Below are positions 20,240-31,746 of a stretch of 64,000 nt of DNA, in pieces (the stretch's first letter is position 1; every line of letters begins with the position of its first letter). The notes under the pieces are model-generated. The model saw only the letters and a program-made list of their open reading frames with translations. It made no database searches and was not told the DNA's origin. The stretch lies in contig JAZGUH010000327.1 of assembly GCA_037893225.1 (NCBI GenBank), positions 496,001 through 560,000 of the forward strand, written 5' to 3'. Source of the DNA: Hippasteria phrygiana (taxonomy: Eukaryota; Echinodermata; Asteroidea; Valvatida; Goniasteridae). The translations under genes were made by a program, and so were the position numbers.

Positions 20240-21830
20240 GGCGATTGTGTAGTGTAGGGCCCCTCTTTAGTTTTGATGAAATTAGATTCAAGGGTATTTT
20301 TTCTCATTCCAAAATGAATTTTTCAACCTAAAGCAGACTTCTCTTAATTCTATTGACATATTTTTGTAATTTTGAACTCTTCATTTCGGTAGAAAATGCA
20401 ATTTTCTTACGCGCTTTACGGCAGTTGCTATGCGAATGAACGCAGTTTTGGGTGTTTACTGTGCGTCGCGGTGATCGGCATCTTTATTTTTGCATTGCGT
20501 TTTGTCGTCCTCATCGTCGCTTTACCCCAAAATTTCCCTCAAAACTAAAACCCTGCCCTTTATCTACAGCATACCTGTTGGTTTGTAATGTCGCTTCCTA
20601 GTTTGGCAATAAGCCAGTTCGATGTTTCGCTCGCGCATGCGCCAACTCCCTGACGACCGTTCTTTTTTTTTATAAACAAACCTTTCCGCCCGATAGCAAC
20701 GCACATCTTTGACACGCATTTTTCCATTTCAGCTTGGATTTCTTCATATTACAAGTCTAAATTTTACAAACCTGTCGAAATGTTTGCTATCATAGGAAAC
20801 CCCATTAAAAAAACTAGAAATTGGTTTTGGAATCGGCATTTTATCGCTCGGAACAAAAAAGTTGTGATTTTTCCCGAACCCCCGCACATTGTCCGGGCCC
20901 ACCGGGACATCCAGCCCATGAGACACGGGCAAAATTAGTTCCAAATCTCGCTTCGCACAACGCAGCAACACGGAACATGCGTCGTGTACCGCGAGCCAGA
21001 CTAGTCTGGCAATGGACTTATGGCATCCACACACAATACACATACGGTACCAGTCTGGTTTCCGCCACGCAAGATGTCTCGGGGGTTGTTACAAAATAAT
21101 CGTTTTGCTTCTGTACTCTATCTAAAAATACTTGTTAACTAAGTGCGCCTGCTTTGTCTTATTTTCTTTTTATATCACCCTGTTTATAATAGTTTGGACT
21201 TCATGTGTACGAAGCTTAGGCGTTTTTTGGCGTTCCTTTTATTTATAAAGTTACATTCAAAAAAAGTTACAATTTGTCAAAGAGATTTAGAGTTTTACAT
21301 GTGATTTCAATGAACGTTGCGGAAAGAGTTCCATATCCGGACATCACTTATTTTCTCTTAATATGACTTAAAAACTACCAAAAATTGTAAATCTGATAAA
21401 GAAACACGAATTTAGGAGGGAAACATTTTCAACCTATTCCTTGAAAATACTTTGACTTTTTCTGTCATGGCCCATAGACTTTGTGCACGAGGTATAAGTG
21501 ATGTCCGGATATGGAACTCTTTCCAATGAATGAAGTTTCTATATAAACACCATGGATCGTAAGAGTTAATATTCCTTTTGATATCAGGGCACTTGTTAAT
21601 TGATTTAGAGCCATGCTAATACTTATTATCACTGTTTTAAATTTGACTACTTTTGAGTACGCTAAATATGCACAATACGAATGGGCGCGCCCACGTACAT
21701 GGGTTTGTTTATCCAATTTCTGTCCCACAATTCTCTGCGTGCCCGAGACATCGAATTGGCTTATTCCAATAACCTAAAAATTGATTTTTGTTCCCTTATA
21801 GGGAACAGGGCCCTACACTACACAATCGCC
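20240..21830. mobile_element. 1.6-kb TIR element, GGCGATTGTGTAGTGTAGGG ends
   Basis: GGCGATTGTGTAGTGTAGGG continuing CCC at the left is mirrored perfectly at 21808-21830. A 424-bp copy at 28337-28760 in the opposite orientation has matching subterminal sequence (TTTTTGTTCCCTTATAG on one side; CAGACTTCTCTTAATTC-like on the other). The interior carries a nested MITE at 21318-21524. I see no transposase. Confidence 0.7.
21318..21524. mobile_element. Nested MITE with 31-bp inverted ends
   Basis: GGAAAGAGTTCCATATCCGG followed by ACATCACTTAT is repeated in inverse at 21494-21524, with a 145-bp non-coding centre. It lies inside the element 20240-21830. Confidence 0.7.
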
Positions 21831-22498
21831 GAAATCAACATGTACGTGAACACTCTGATTACACAGTGCCAAGCCAAGTCTAGAACATCTACATGTAACA
21901 CAGAAAACACAAACTTTCTTCCCGTATGGCTATACTGCACGAAAATTTCTGGACTAATTCTCAAAATTAAAGGTTGTGCCACATGTATTCTGAACACCAA
22001 TGGACAGTTAACTTTTTGCTGTTCTTGAATGATTTTGGTGGGGGGGGGGGGGGGGGTATTAAAGTAAAATCTTTCCAAGCCAGCTTCTATCGCTTCACAT
22101 GATAGGAAGGATTTTGTCTCTTCGTGCATGCGCAAAACAAGTGTTACTATGCAAAATGGCTGTCTACGGTCTAAGAGATTTCGTGTTGGCTGATTATAAT
22201 TTCGTAGATTTTAGTGATTTTTCCGACGTTTCTGAAAACAAAATGGAATCAGTCGTAGCCAACGATGACACCGACGATGCATTTGTAAAGGGTTGCATAC
22301 GAAAGAAATTATCGTGTGTGACAGTATAAAAGTTGCACCGTGGTTCCATTTAATTTGGCCTCAACGCGGCAACTATGGACGGCAACTGGTTTTGCGACGA
22401 AATAGAGGGGGTTGTTTAACTTTAAGGTTTCAGACAATGTGTATCTTCTTTTTAGTTGGGCCATCTTTCACACAAAAATCTTGTGAAACTACAAGGAT

Positions 22499-22650
22499 TT
22501 AACCCTTTCAGCCCCAGTGGCAACTATAGTCGCCCATGCACTATACCCCCTCCTGCCCTATGGAGATTAAAGTCAACCATGAAGTGCTTAGTGTGTGAAC
22601 AATGTGGTCACCACAGGTGGCTTGCCAATAAACAATGCTGAAAGGGTTAA
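22499..22650. mobile_element. MITE with TTAACCCTTTCAGC / GCTGAAAGGGTTAA ends
   Basis: 152-bp element whose tips TTAACCCTTTCAGC and GCTGAAAGGGTTAA are mirrored and begin and end with TTAA. The inner sequence differs from the other TTAACCC families in the window. Confidence 0.65.
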
Positions 22651-22809
22651 TATTAAATATGTACTTGTCAACACAATCTTTACAAATCATCTTGTTCAGG
22701 ACTACTGAAGAAACCTGATACACGAAAAACTAGGCCTAAATGCAGACCTTTCCAAAAAAAATTGATGTGGTGACAAATTTCTACAAAAATATTTGCTGCA
22801 AGGTTTTCA

Positions 22810-23412
22810 TTAAAGGGACACATTGCTTTGGATTTTGCGATTTGGGCTATAAAACTGAAATGGATATGGTTGGGAAGCTTTTTTAAAAGTAGAATATAAT
22901 GATTCACATAACTATCCCTTCAAATTGCGTGGTTTTTGTTTAATTTAGTGACAAATAACGGTCCGCCATTTTGTAGAACCAAATTTTTGACTCCACAAAA
23001 TGGCGGACCGTGTTCACCAGTCGTATTTCCAGTCGCAGCTGGTTGAAGTACGTTCTGTTGTCCATTTTGATATGCTGTGGCACGGCGCGCAGCACTGGTG
23101 ATATGTGTCGCGAGGTAGAGAATTGTACCTGGCGATCATCTGATAGGTTTACAAGGCCACTGGCTGCAGCGCCAGCCTAAAGACTCTTACAGCGTATTTT
23201 GCGCATTAGACGGTGGTATTTACTACTGGAAATATGTCTATGTTTTGCGGGTCAGATGTCGGGGATCAGAGGCCAATTTTTAGTTTTGTAATCACTACTC
23301 ACTAATTACAACACATTATACGTGTTTTTTGCATGAACAACTCCTATAAAAGATAAGGAACATTTTCAAATAGCAAAATTTCATGACATTTGAAGGCAAT
23401 GTGTCCCTTTAA
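22810..23412. mobile_element. Kolobok-like element, TTAAAGGGACACATTGC ends
   Basis: TTAAAGGGACACATTGC is mirrored by GGCAATGTGTCCCTTTAA, with TTAA at both tips. TTAA targets with AGGGACA-type ends are typical of Kolobok or piggyBac-type elements. The 603-bp interior contains a palindrome of GGTCCGCCATTTTGT / ACAAAATGGCGGACC at 22961-23010. No transposase frame. Confidence 0.6.
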
Positions 23413-23554
23413 GGCCCCCCCAAAAAGTCGGTCTCTGGTCAGACCAAAGTTCCGGAATTGATGCGGCGATGTGGGGGCTCCTTTTTTGCCTATATTTGGG
23501 GGGGGGGGGGGCTTGGATTGTACAGACAAGGTGGGTACTATTTTGCTTTTTTGT
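23413..23554. repeat. G-run-containing spacer
   Basis: Contains a G homopolymer of about 12 near 23499-23510 next to the Kolobok-like element. Confidence 0.4.
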
Positions 23555-23770
23555 GTCCTCATATGCATTGGTGTCCTCCTCCATCATTTGCCTTGGTGCC
23601 CTCCCCATTCCTTGGTGCCCCTCATTTGCCTAGATGCTCTCCCCATGCCTTGGTGTCCTCCATGTGCCTTGTGCCCTCCACATCTGCTTGGTGCCCCTCA
23701 TTTGCCTACATGTAGATGCCCTCCTCGTTTGCCTAGGTACCCTCCTCGTTTGCCTAGGTACCCTAAATGC
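23555..23770. repeat. Degenerate 24-bp tandem repeat
   Basis: Eight or more variants of TTGGTGCCCTCCNCATTTGC, ending in two near-identical copies of CCTCCTCGTTTGCCTAGGTA. Frames across it look proline/cysteine-rich but are repeat-derived. Confidence 0.7.
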
Positions 23771-24803
23771 TTTTCTTCACATTTTACATACAGCCAAGGC
23801 AACTTTTATGACTTGGACTTTTCCTCCAAAATGTTTTAAAAACGAGCCCTGCTACACATTCAGAACAACAGAACCTGTTTTAATAAACAGACATACAGTG
23901 TCAATTAATTTAAAGACTTCCAACTTGGTCCAAGCCAGCTTTTAGACATTGCTTTATTTTTGTGTAAAAGTGAGTATATGGTGCATTTATGTTTAGACCA
24001 TAAAAAGCAATGTGGTTTTAATTGCTACTGAGCTGGGACCAGCTTTAAAATGATAAACACAAGCATTTAATATGTGTGATTGAATTCATATAGTAGATAT
24101 TCCTATATGGAGCCGAATCTTGGCTTTGTGCACAGAGAATGGGTAATTTACTCTGGAACCGATTCTTTTGGAGCCGGAACTGAGCATAGCGGGTACCCGG
24201 AACCGAGCATAGCGGGTACCTGGTTCTTGAAAAGTTTGGACTCGCGGGTCCGGTTCCCATATTGGGACCGGGTAGAACCGGGGAACCGCCAGAACCGCCC
24301 AATAGTCCAGCATGTCCAGCATGTTCATAGGCAAATGCAGTACGTTACAATATGAAAACATTGCCTTGAAAATACCTCAATTGCGTATTGTGCAACTCTC
24401 CGGACGTCACATTCAAACCAAAATATTCGGTTGTGTTTCGACTTCGTTCCTATTTTTAACTACTGTTTGGCTGTAGGAAACTGTCGGAAAAATAGATTAA
24501 GGTGAGAAAATGATATTAATACATTTTCAGTTTTGTAGGTTCTCTAGTGAACAGGAAACAAGTTTTTGGCTGTTTTTTTTTTCCCCATCAAACCAGCAAA
24601 ACGCGTGGAATTTAGCACCAAAGCCAATGGGTTTCCGTGAGTTTGAGCAGGGGCTACACGTGAAAAGTGTATTCGTTTACACGTATCTAAGTAACATCGC
24701 TGCAGCTTCTACAACTTGAGTACGTTGGTTACCAACAAAATCGCAGTGACCATCATTGAGTACAAAGGGCTGACTGTGGTCGTAAAACTTAGACCGCAGA
24801 GGG
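23771..24803. other. Intergenic; GGAACC-rich repeat block, no gene seen
   Basis: Around 24155-24300 variants of GGAACCGAGCATAGCGGGTA and CCGGTTCC recur, probably subterminal repeats of a decayed DNA element. The rest is unremarkable. Confidence 0.4.
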
Positions 24804-25020
24804 ACAGCAGTGCTGAGCACATAGGACGTAATCATCAGAAACAAAAACATCAGATTTCACCCTCAAAACGGGCACCCAATAACTAGATACGGCACCTGAG
24901 ATACAAGTGGATTTCCAGGATTAAGACGGAGGTACTATGGTTCACTTACGATCCGGATGAAGAGTGAAATTTCCCGTTCAATTCCGAGGCACCCGCAGCT
25001 ATATCGTCTATCTTGTTTTG
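24804..25020. repeat. Dispersed repeat, inverted copy at 57005-57180
   Basis: ACATCAGATTTCACCCT, TACGATCCGGATGAAGAGTG and AAATTTCCCGTTCAATTCCG recur, reverse-complemented, near 57010-57170. In both places this block lies on the same side of tRNA-derived SINEs, which suggests a single larger repeat unit. Confidence 0.55.
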
Positions 25021-25039
25021 TTTTGAAACGCATTATGGA

Positions 25040-25470
25040 TTTATGACTTCTGACTAGCACTCACCCACCCAAAGATACTGACAATTTGGGAGACAGCCAA
25101 CATAGGGCAAGATACATGTAGCTCAGTTGGTAGAGCGCCAGTATGGTAACCCGGAGGTCGCAGGTTCGAATCCCTCTCCTGCCAGTTTTAAAGGTCATAT
25201 CAAGTTTAAAGGTCATATCCTCATTGAGTGATCCCCACAATGTCGCTTCCCAGGTTGCATCGTAAAATTGGGTGTGATCCCTGGCTATACGGCATTATGG
25301 GTTTATGACTTCTGACTAGCGCCCACCCGAACAAAGTTAATGACAATTTGGGAGACCGCCAACATATATAGGGCAAGATACATGTAGCTCAGTTGGTAAA
25401 GTGCCGGTGCAGTATTCCGGAGGTCGCAGGTTCGAATCCCGCTCCTGCCAGTTTTCTTTGTTCACTTTGA
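25040..25470 (+). mobile_element. Tandem pair of tRNA-derived SINEs
   Basis: Two tRNA-like segments (25106-25184 and 25372-25449), 266 bp apart, share TAGCTCAGTTGGTA (A box) and GCAGGTTCGAATCC (B box) and end TCCTGCCAG. Each is preceded by a conserved body (TTTATGACTTCTGACTAGC, GACAATTTGGGAGAC). Both have a TACATG insertion after the acceptor-like stem that is absent from the minus-strand copy at 55827, so the pair arose by local duplication. Stem mismatches argue against working tRNA genes. Confidence 0.75.
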
Positions 25471-26351
25471 AAATGTATTCAATCACATTAAGACACCATG
25501 GAATATATATATTTTATGCTTTTTTGCCATTTTTGTGTTTACTTAAGATAACTTGACATTAAGATAAAAACTCAATTGATTAGTCAATCGGTGGCTCTAT
25601 CTCATTTTTTCTCACAAAAACAAAGTTCCTCGTGTAAAGAAGTTAGGGGGGACACCAAAGTTGTATTGCCTGATATTTCAAATTCTTAAACAAGTTGTCA
25701 ACATTTTACATACATGTAATGCATGTTAAAAACCTGCATCCAGATTACATTTCAGCTAGAAATTTCCACAAATTAAACCTGGCAGATATTTTCAATTTAA
25801 CCACAAAGTTTCACACGTAAAAGGTTGTGTTTTTTTTTGGGGGGGGGGGGGGGGGGGGGCACCAAAGGGGTCTGTCAAAATTTAAAAGGACCATATTTTT
25901 CTTGTTTCCTTAAATTTGTTGTACAAACTTTCAAATAATTTGAAACAATGTTTAAGCTTAAACTAGCCATCAAAATTGAACAGATAATAGTTAATAACTC
26001 AATAGTATTGTTCACCGTGTAAACATATTGAGGGACACCAAAGTTTACATAGGAAGCCCATTTTTGCCAAACCTCTCATGTTAAGAAAATATCAAATTTT
26101 TTATGAAATGTGAGTTTTACTGTCAACATTAGTGTGCTATAAATGATTTTACTTAAAAATGAAGGGAAAATCACACTTTTAAATGCTGTGTTTCAATGTC
26201 ACAATTTTGTGACTAAAAAGTGATAATTTTAGGTTATTTTTAACCAAAATTAGGACAATGCATTCTCATGATACAAATTTTTTGGGTGTTATTTAGTGCA
26301 CATTGATGGTGGTCACACAATAAAAACACAAAAATGAATATGTGAACTAAC
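25471..26351. other. A/T-rich intergenic DNA with repeated GGGACACCAAAG motif
   Basis: GGGGACACCAAAGTTG (25650), a 21-G run followed by CACCAAAG (25839-25868) and GGGACACCAAAGTTT (26033) recur at intervals; this may be an old element whose ends I cannot define. No gene seen. Confidence 0.45.
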
Positions 26352-26353
26352 TA

Positions 26354-27840
26354 CCGTAATTTTCGGAATATAGGCCGCGCGGAGTATAAGCCGCAGCACG
26401 CAAAAATCTGTAAATTAAGATTTAAAGTTGGCGTATTAGCCGCACCGGGGTATAAGCCGCACCGCGATGCTGACGACATCCAACCACAAGTCATCATGTT
26501 GCATGCTGAAGCGCCAGTCGGACTCCCTATTAATTATCGCGGCAACTCTTATTATCGCGGCATCGGAAATTACTCCTTTTTTTGCGTTGCCAACCGTATG
26601 GCGATTGTTCATCCAGTTCATCAGGCATTTAGGACTTCCTGCTAAGTTGTATAAAAATGACGAATATAAAATGTTGTGTCGGGACTTTTAATGATTTTTA
26701 ATAAATTCACGTTTTCCAAAACTTTTTTGCCTCACCGTGTCTGCTAAAAAGTACCGTCTTTATTTTAACATAAATCTTCAATGGTGGTCTGTCCATGGAA
26801 GTTCTATTGTCTGGTTACCATTCTACAGCTACATGTACAAATGCAAAATGACGCCGAAGGACGATATTTCCACCGCGAAATCGTAAAAACTTACGGGAGC
26901 AAAATGACAGTGCGGTAAAAAAATAAAACGCGTAACGACGCACCGTGTAAAGTGAATGGTGCCCCCAATCGTCAATCAGTAGACTTGTTTCAGTGAATTT
27001 TGTCACCTTCCGGTGGGACAGGGTGTTAAGAAATATCCTGCAGGCCTAATCGTCTGTAATGAACTTGAACATGACAGGGAAAATATCGTACTTTATTCAG
27101 GGGGTGTTTTGGTCAAACATTAACTATGAATAAAAAGTTGAGATCATTGTAAAAACCACTTCCAGTACCGCAATAATACAGAGTCTGTACTCCGCCGAGC
27201 AACGGCGAGCATGTCTATTTTCACCGGCATCGCGAAGCAAATTCCCTTATGCATTATGCATCATGTATGAGCACGCGTCGCTAGTCGTTGTTTTGATTGG
27301 CCAAAGTAGATTTTGTTGCACGCTTACATGTACGTGCTGGCAACCATTCATAAATTTGGGGCCTTGCTAATTCATGCAAAGGGATGTTTATTGGTTTCGG
27401 CTTAAGATTTCAGTATAAAAGTAATTTTTCTTTAAATTTGATATAAAGCAAATATGCCTGGAAGCAAGTAACTTCTTTTTTAAACACAAATATGATTTAT
27501 ATTTCCCACATTATCATTTACTCCACTTGACAATGTTTTCGGAAATTCAACAACATAGTGAAATAATAAACAACATGGATTACACTGTTACACAACGATA
27601 AAACAGACAAAAACGAACAGACGATTTGTGAGGTGTGAACGGTACTTACGGTACATTTGCAAGTCTATTCGGTCCCTCTGGACTGGTTTCCTTTATTTCC
27701 AACACGCTGAGGCGCAGCTTCTGTGACTGATTTTATTCTTCAAATGTTGCCGTATAAGCCGCCCGGAGTATAAGCCGCAGGGACACTTTTTAGCGTGAGA
27801 ATCAACGTATAAGCCGCGGCCTATATTCCGAAAATTACGG
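26354..27840. mobile_element. CCGTAATTTTCGGAATATAG element with GCCGC repeats, copy 1
   Basis: CCGTAATTTTCGGAATATAG at the left is mirrored at 27821-27840, and TA flanks both ends (26352-26353, 27841-27842). The subterminal regions carry repeated TATAAGCCGC motifs. TA target and TIR type suggest a Tc1/mariner-superfamily non-autonomous element. The interior shares GGGACCGAATAGACTTGCAA (inverse) with copy 2 at 33690-35580. Confidence 0.7.
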
Positions 27841-28336
27841 TATACATGAAAAATCCGCCAAGAAAGTATAGGATTGTACATTTTTACCATTGGCCCCCAT
27901 ATTTATGGAATGACTCACATACATATGAGGCACATTAGTCGAGGTAACTTGTACCCTACTTATTGCCTTTTTAAACATGGGGACATGATCTGGCAATAGT
28001 AGGGTCCAAGGCAAATGGCTGCAATCGTCCTTCATTTATTGAAAAACTCTGAAGACCCCACAAAAACATCAGACTTAACTCTTTAATCGGCCACAAAAAC
28101 ACTAGATACGCCACCAATTTCACAATATCATTTCAGAGGTCATTAAGTTTGGTTTAGCATTAAAAAGATTTTCATGTTTGTCAATAGAGTACCGAAGTCT
28201 GACGTCAGTTTACATGACAACTGGTTCCAAACAAATGTAAATTTCGAATGTTTCTTTGTTAACAGCCAGTCATGCAAACACAACAAAAGTATTCTGGTTC
28301 CAAACATTGCATTGACGTCACTTCGGTGCTCTATTG
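27841..28336. other. Intergenic, no gene seen
   Basis: ATTTATGGAATGACTCACA near 27900 resembles the GGGTCATTCCA termini found at 49540 and 62381. Nothing else supportable. Confidence 0.4.
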
Positions 28337-28760
28337 GGCGATTGTGTAGTTATCTATAAGGGAACAAAAATCCACTTTAAGATTATTGGACTTACCAAAC
28401 TAACCAAATTTAACACGAACAGGAGTGTCATGGGTAGAGGGCAGGGTTTTAATTTTCTGAGGGAAATTTTGGGGTAAAATGTTGACGAAGATGACAAGAG
28501 GCAACACGAAAATAAAGATATGGGATCACTGCGATGCACGGTGGACGGGCAAAACCGCACAGATTTTCATGGCACCAATAAATTGCGCCGCATTTTCTAC
28601 GCTAACAAACTGTTCTAAATTACAAAAATAGTTTCATTAGAATTAAGGGAAGTCTGCTTCAAGTAAAAAAAAGAAGAAAAAAAAGAAGTAATTTTGGAAT
28701 GATAAAAAATATCCTTGACTCTCATATAAACTAAAAAGGGCCCGTAAATACACAATCGCC
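28337..28760. mobile_element. GGCGATTGTGTAG element, short copy
   Basis: GGCGATTGTGTAGTTA at the left and TAAATACACAATCGCC at the right; subterminal sequences match the 20240-21830 element in reverse. A deletion derivative of 424 bp. Confidence 0.65.
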
Positions 28761-29388
28761 GTCAATTGTGCCTACATATTTTATATACACTTCCGAGGAC
28801 AAGAGAAGAAAGGAAATACAAAGAAACCTTTCAGTCCTTGCAAGTCAAGTCTTTTGTTGAAGTCGGTCCTCGCAAGTAGAAGTATGTGTTTAGTCTATGG
28901 GGTTGGGTTATATTAAATGAACAATAGGAAACACAAAGCATTGTCCTCGCATTAAGTATTGGGAAAGTACGACTGTGTCCTGAGATTGGGGTATCAGTGT
29001 GTGTAAAGCCATAACAATGAGGTTTATTATTTTAAACATTTTATTGAATGCACAACTCATTAAGAATGCAATGGTACATTTGGACATTACGTTTGTTCAC
29101 ATACGGGGTCTATACAAAGTGAACAATGGGCTGGAAATCACTTCGTCGGATAATACGAAGTTCGGATACAACAAACAATTTTACGCGGTCCCGTCGACTG
29201 TACTATAGGCTGATCAACAGTTATATTTACCAGATTTCCGATTGGTCAAGATGAGAGTAGCAGGGGGTTTGGCCTAAATATTGATTTGACAAAACAGGGC
29301 CTTCTCTGGACTTGCATTGCTCCAATAATGTTTTGTATCCTTTGAAGTGGAATATTTTAATTCTAATATTTAATTGTATATTTATCTA
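28761..29388. other. Upstream of the JAKMIP coding exon, no gene seen
   Basis: No open frame or repeat ends recognised. It probably belongs to the JAKMIP 5' intron, since a splice acceptor follows at 29400. No promoter element could be identified. Confidence 0.4.
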
Positions 29389-29408
29389 TTTTTCTTACAG
29401 GTAAAGTG
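29389..29408 (+). promoter_or_regulatory. Splice acceptor directly joined to a donor-like GTAAAG (recursive-splice-like site)
   Basis: TATTTTTCTTACAG is followed at once by GTAAAGTG. It is at least the acceptor of the JAKMIP start-codon exon. The AG|GTAAAG junction also fits the layout of a zero-length exon used in recursive splicing; if so, the real acceptor would be one of the CAG sites at about 29463, 29489 or 29582. Confidence 0.45.
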
Positions 29409-29602
29409 AACAGATCTATAGACAGAAACCACAAGAACACAATGTTTACCTGCAAAATCAACAGAGTGCGTGATGTTAATGTGATTTTCAGTGATTTGTC
29501 ATCTGATCTATGCAAAATAATGAAGGCATTAGAACAAGTTTGCCAGCAACATATTTGAATTTAACAATGTCTTCTACATCAGTGAAGTGAAAAAAGTGAA
29601 CA
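29401..29602 (+). promoter_or_regulatory. JAKMIP 5' untranslated region with two upstream ORFs
   Basis: Between the acceptor and the start codon are two complete upstream frames: ATG 29442 to TGA 29558 (38 residues) and ATG 29567 to TGA 29590 (7 residues). Both end before the main ATG at 29603. If transcribed, they would be expected to lower or regulate main-frame translation. Assignment as UTR rests on the acceptor at 29400. Confidence 0.55.
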
Positions 29603-30253
29603 ATGTCCACCTCAAAGATACCCAAAGGAGCTAGGACAATGTACATCCCTGGGTCTTCATCTGAGGCACAGAATGCCAACCTCCGGGTTGTTGTGGATGA
29701 GTTGAGATCCCACATCAACCACTTGAAGAAGGATCTAGAGGCGGAGAAGACTCTCGTCAAGGAGCTCAGACGGGAGAAACTCTCTGAAGTCAAGGGTGTC
29801 CGTGACCAGGAACAGCAGAAGGCGGCACTGTCGGTTAGCGAACTGAGGTCCAAACTCGGCCACGAGAAACAGCGGGAGCTTGCTGCCCTCCGGGAGTCAC
29901 TGACCAAGCAGCATGACCAGGAGATCAACCGCCTACTCAAGCAGAAACAGGAACTCTTAGCTAGGAGCCAGGGGGAGGCCCAGCGGGAGCGGGAGACCCA
30001 CTACCTCAAGGTCAAGAAGCAGGTCTGGGCAGAGGCCAAGGAGGAAGTCAAGAGGATGTTTGAGATGGATAAGGGCAAACTGCTGGCTGAAATAGATGAG
30101 CTGAGGCGGAGCAAGAGGAAGCTGGAGGAGGAGCTGAATGATGCAGTGGCTGGGGATCGGCAGAGGGCAGCAGACTTGAGGAGACAGTGGGGAGAGCATC
30201 AACGAGAGATGGAGCTACTCCAGAAAGATGCCAGGAGAGACATCCAGAGACTT
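29603..30253 (+). CDS. JAKMIP: JAKMIP-like coiled-coil protein, first coding exon
   Basis: The exon encodes 217 residues from ATG 29603 to a phase-0 donor CTT|GTGAGT at 30254. After about 25 residues (MSTSKIPKGARTMYIPGSS) the chain is an almost continuous charged coiled coil. The order EAEKTLVKELRREKLSEVKG, SELRSKLGHEKQRELAALRE, LTKQHDQEINRLLKQKQEL and DARRDIQRL follows the N-terminal half of vertebrate JAKMIP1-3. Those proteins bind microtubules through this region, JAK kinases (Tyk2, Jak3) through the C-terminus, and act in the cytoplasm in neurons and lymphocytes. The next exon at 63780 continues in frame with MEELKSKDRVI, as expected after RDI-RL in the family. Vertebrates have three genes; a single invertebrate gene is assumed here. 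Confidence 0.85.
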
Positions 30254-30394
30254 GTGAGTACAATGTACATGTCAATCATCAACCCTAATCGTCCTAAAAA
30301 CTTAAATTTTAATATGATTATGCATGCAACCCGGGGGGTTAGTGTTAACTGCTGTGATGTGTGACATTGTATTCATATTCCACTCGAAATGCAC

Positions 30395-30640
30395 AGTAAA
30401 ATCGCGATAACTCAAACTCGGACAACTCGAATCTCTGCTTATCTCAAAGCTACATGTACACTACATTCCCGGCAATAGAATAGGATACTGTGTACATAAA
30501 TACTCCCGTAACTCGAACTGCCGGCACCGGTGAATCTGTTTAACTCGAATTTTTTTCCAGCCAGTCCAAAAGAAACCACTGACAAAAAAAGCCACAAAGT
30601 GTCAACCATCGCGAAACTATTTTTATGAGTCATAATTGCT
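30395..30640 (+). mobile_element. Pogo/Tigger-like element fragment
   Basis: CAGTAAAATCGCGATAACTC followed by repeated AACTCGAA-type motifs (ACAACTCGAATCTC, GTAACTCGAACTGC, TTTAACTCGAATTT) is the usual look of a Tigger/pogo terminus. No right end or transposase is visible, so this is a fragment. Confidence 0.45.
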
Positions 30641-30924
30641 TATCGCCTTCGTCTTTTCAAGACATAGACAGTGTGCACGTACCTGTGCGAATCATCAACA
30701 GACTCCCGTGCGACTGTGCGATTTGGTATAGTCGCACGGCATTCGCGTAGAAAATTGTTAAAGTGAGAACGGGGTATTATATGTTACGTGCAGTTTGTGA
30801 TCACTGATGTACATGTGTACATGTAATATTGGACCAATTTAATTCCTGTCTGATATGGCAGGACAGGAAAATCTAATTCATTGATATCCCCATTACATGT
30901 ATATATCCGGAAAGATGATGGACA

Positions 30925-31143
30925 TTAACCCCTTGAGTACGGTTTTTACGGGAGACGTTGGGGTGTCGAGGCGGCTCTGGCAGCCAAGCGAAACTGCCAC
31001 AATGTGCTTGTGCAGTCAAGTGTAACATACACAATAATCCAACAATGGATTGAAATGGCACAAAACAGTGGCAAATGGCGTCATCCGGCCTGGTGGCACT
31101 TTTTGTTTGCACCATAGGACGTCTTCCGTACGCAAAGGGTTAA
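30925..31143. mobile_element. TTAACCCCTTG MITE, copy 5
   Basis: TTAACCCCTTGAGTACGG at the left, CCGTACGCAAAGGGTTAA at the right; 219 bp; first of two copies inside the JAKMIP intron. Confidence 0.75.
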
Positions 31144-31746
31144 GGAAGTTAAAACAAATTGGAGACCTTGTATGAGATGATGTCCTGGCAAGCTCTGTCC
31201 AAAACAATTGCTTATTATGACGGGGAGCCCACACCCACAGGACATGAGTCATTGGCAATGGCTTTTACATCATCACTGAATGTAAAACCAAATGTCTACA
31301 TGTATTGACTCACAGCTGAACCGGCTGACAGTGCACAACACTGTAAGATCCTGCCAATGCCCTCCTTCCATGCATGTTGTCCTAACCCCCTTCTGCCCTC
31401 ATGATGTTTATTTACAGGGGACTTGAGAAGCAGCTTTTTTTTTTTTTTACAAACGGGGTCTCTTTGTTATCTTATATTTTTGTTCACTGTCACTAACGGG
31501 TCTGGGAAAATTGTTGTCACCAATATTCCAGTTTTCTTCCTAGGAACCATGCATTTATTAGGCCTGTGATTTCTACATATACATTTTTAAACAGTTCTGA
31601 AAGAAGAAAAAAGAGTAATTTTCTAAACATTGAGACGAAATCAAAATCGAGATCACCCTTTTTCAAAGTGATTTCTTAAAACTTGAGTGTTTAAATGTAA
31701 GAAAACAAATAACCACTCATTCAGATTGTGTTCATCATATACATGT
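31144..31746 (+). other. Intron sequence, no gene seen
   Basis: Contains a T run near 31436-31450; nothing recognised. Confidence 0.45.

Noticed and set aside
22152..22329. Short acidic frame MAVYGLRDFVLADYNFVDFS followed by a possible donor
   Set aside because: It resembles a first coding exon, but no downstream exon or family was recognised and the donor is weak.
25106..25449. Two plus-strand tRNA genes
   Set aside because: A and B boxes are good, but there is a 6-bp insertion after the acceptor-like stem, the anticodon stems mismatch, and the units belong to a dispersed repeat; SINE is the better call.
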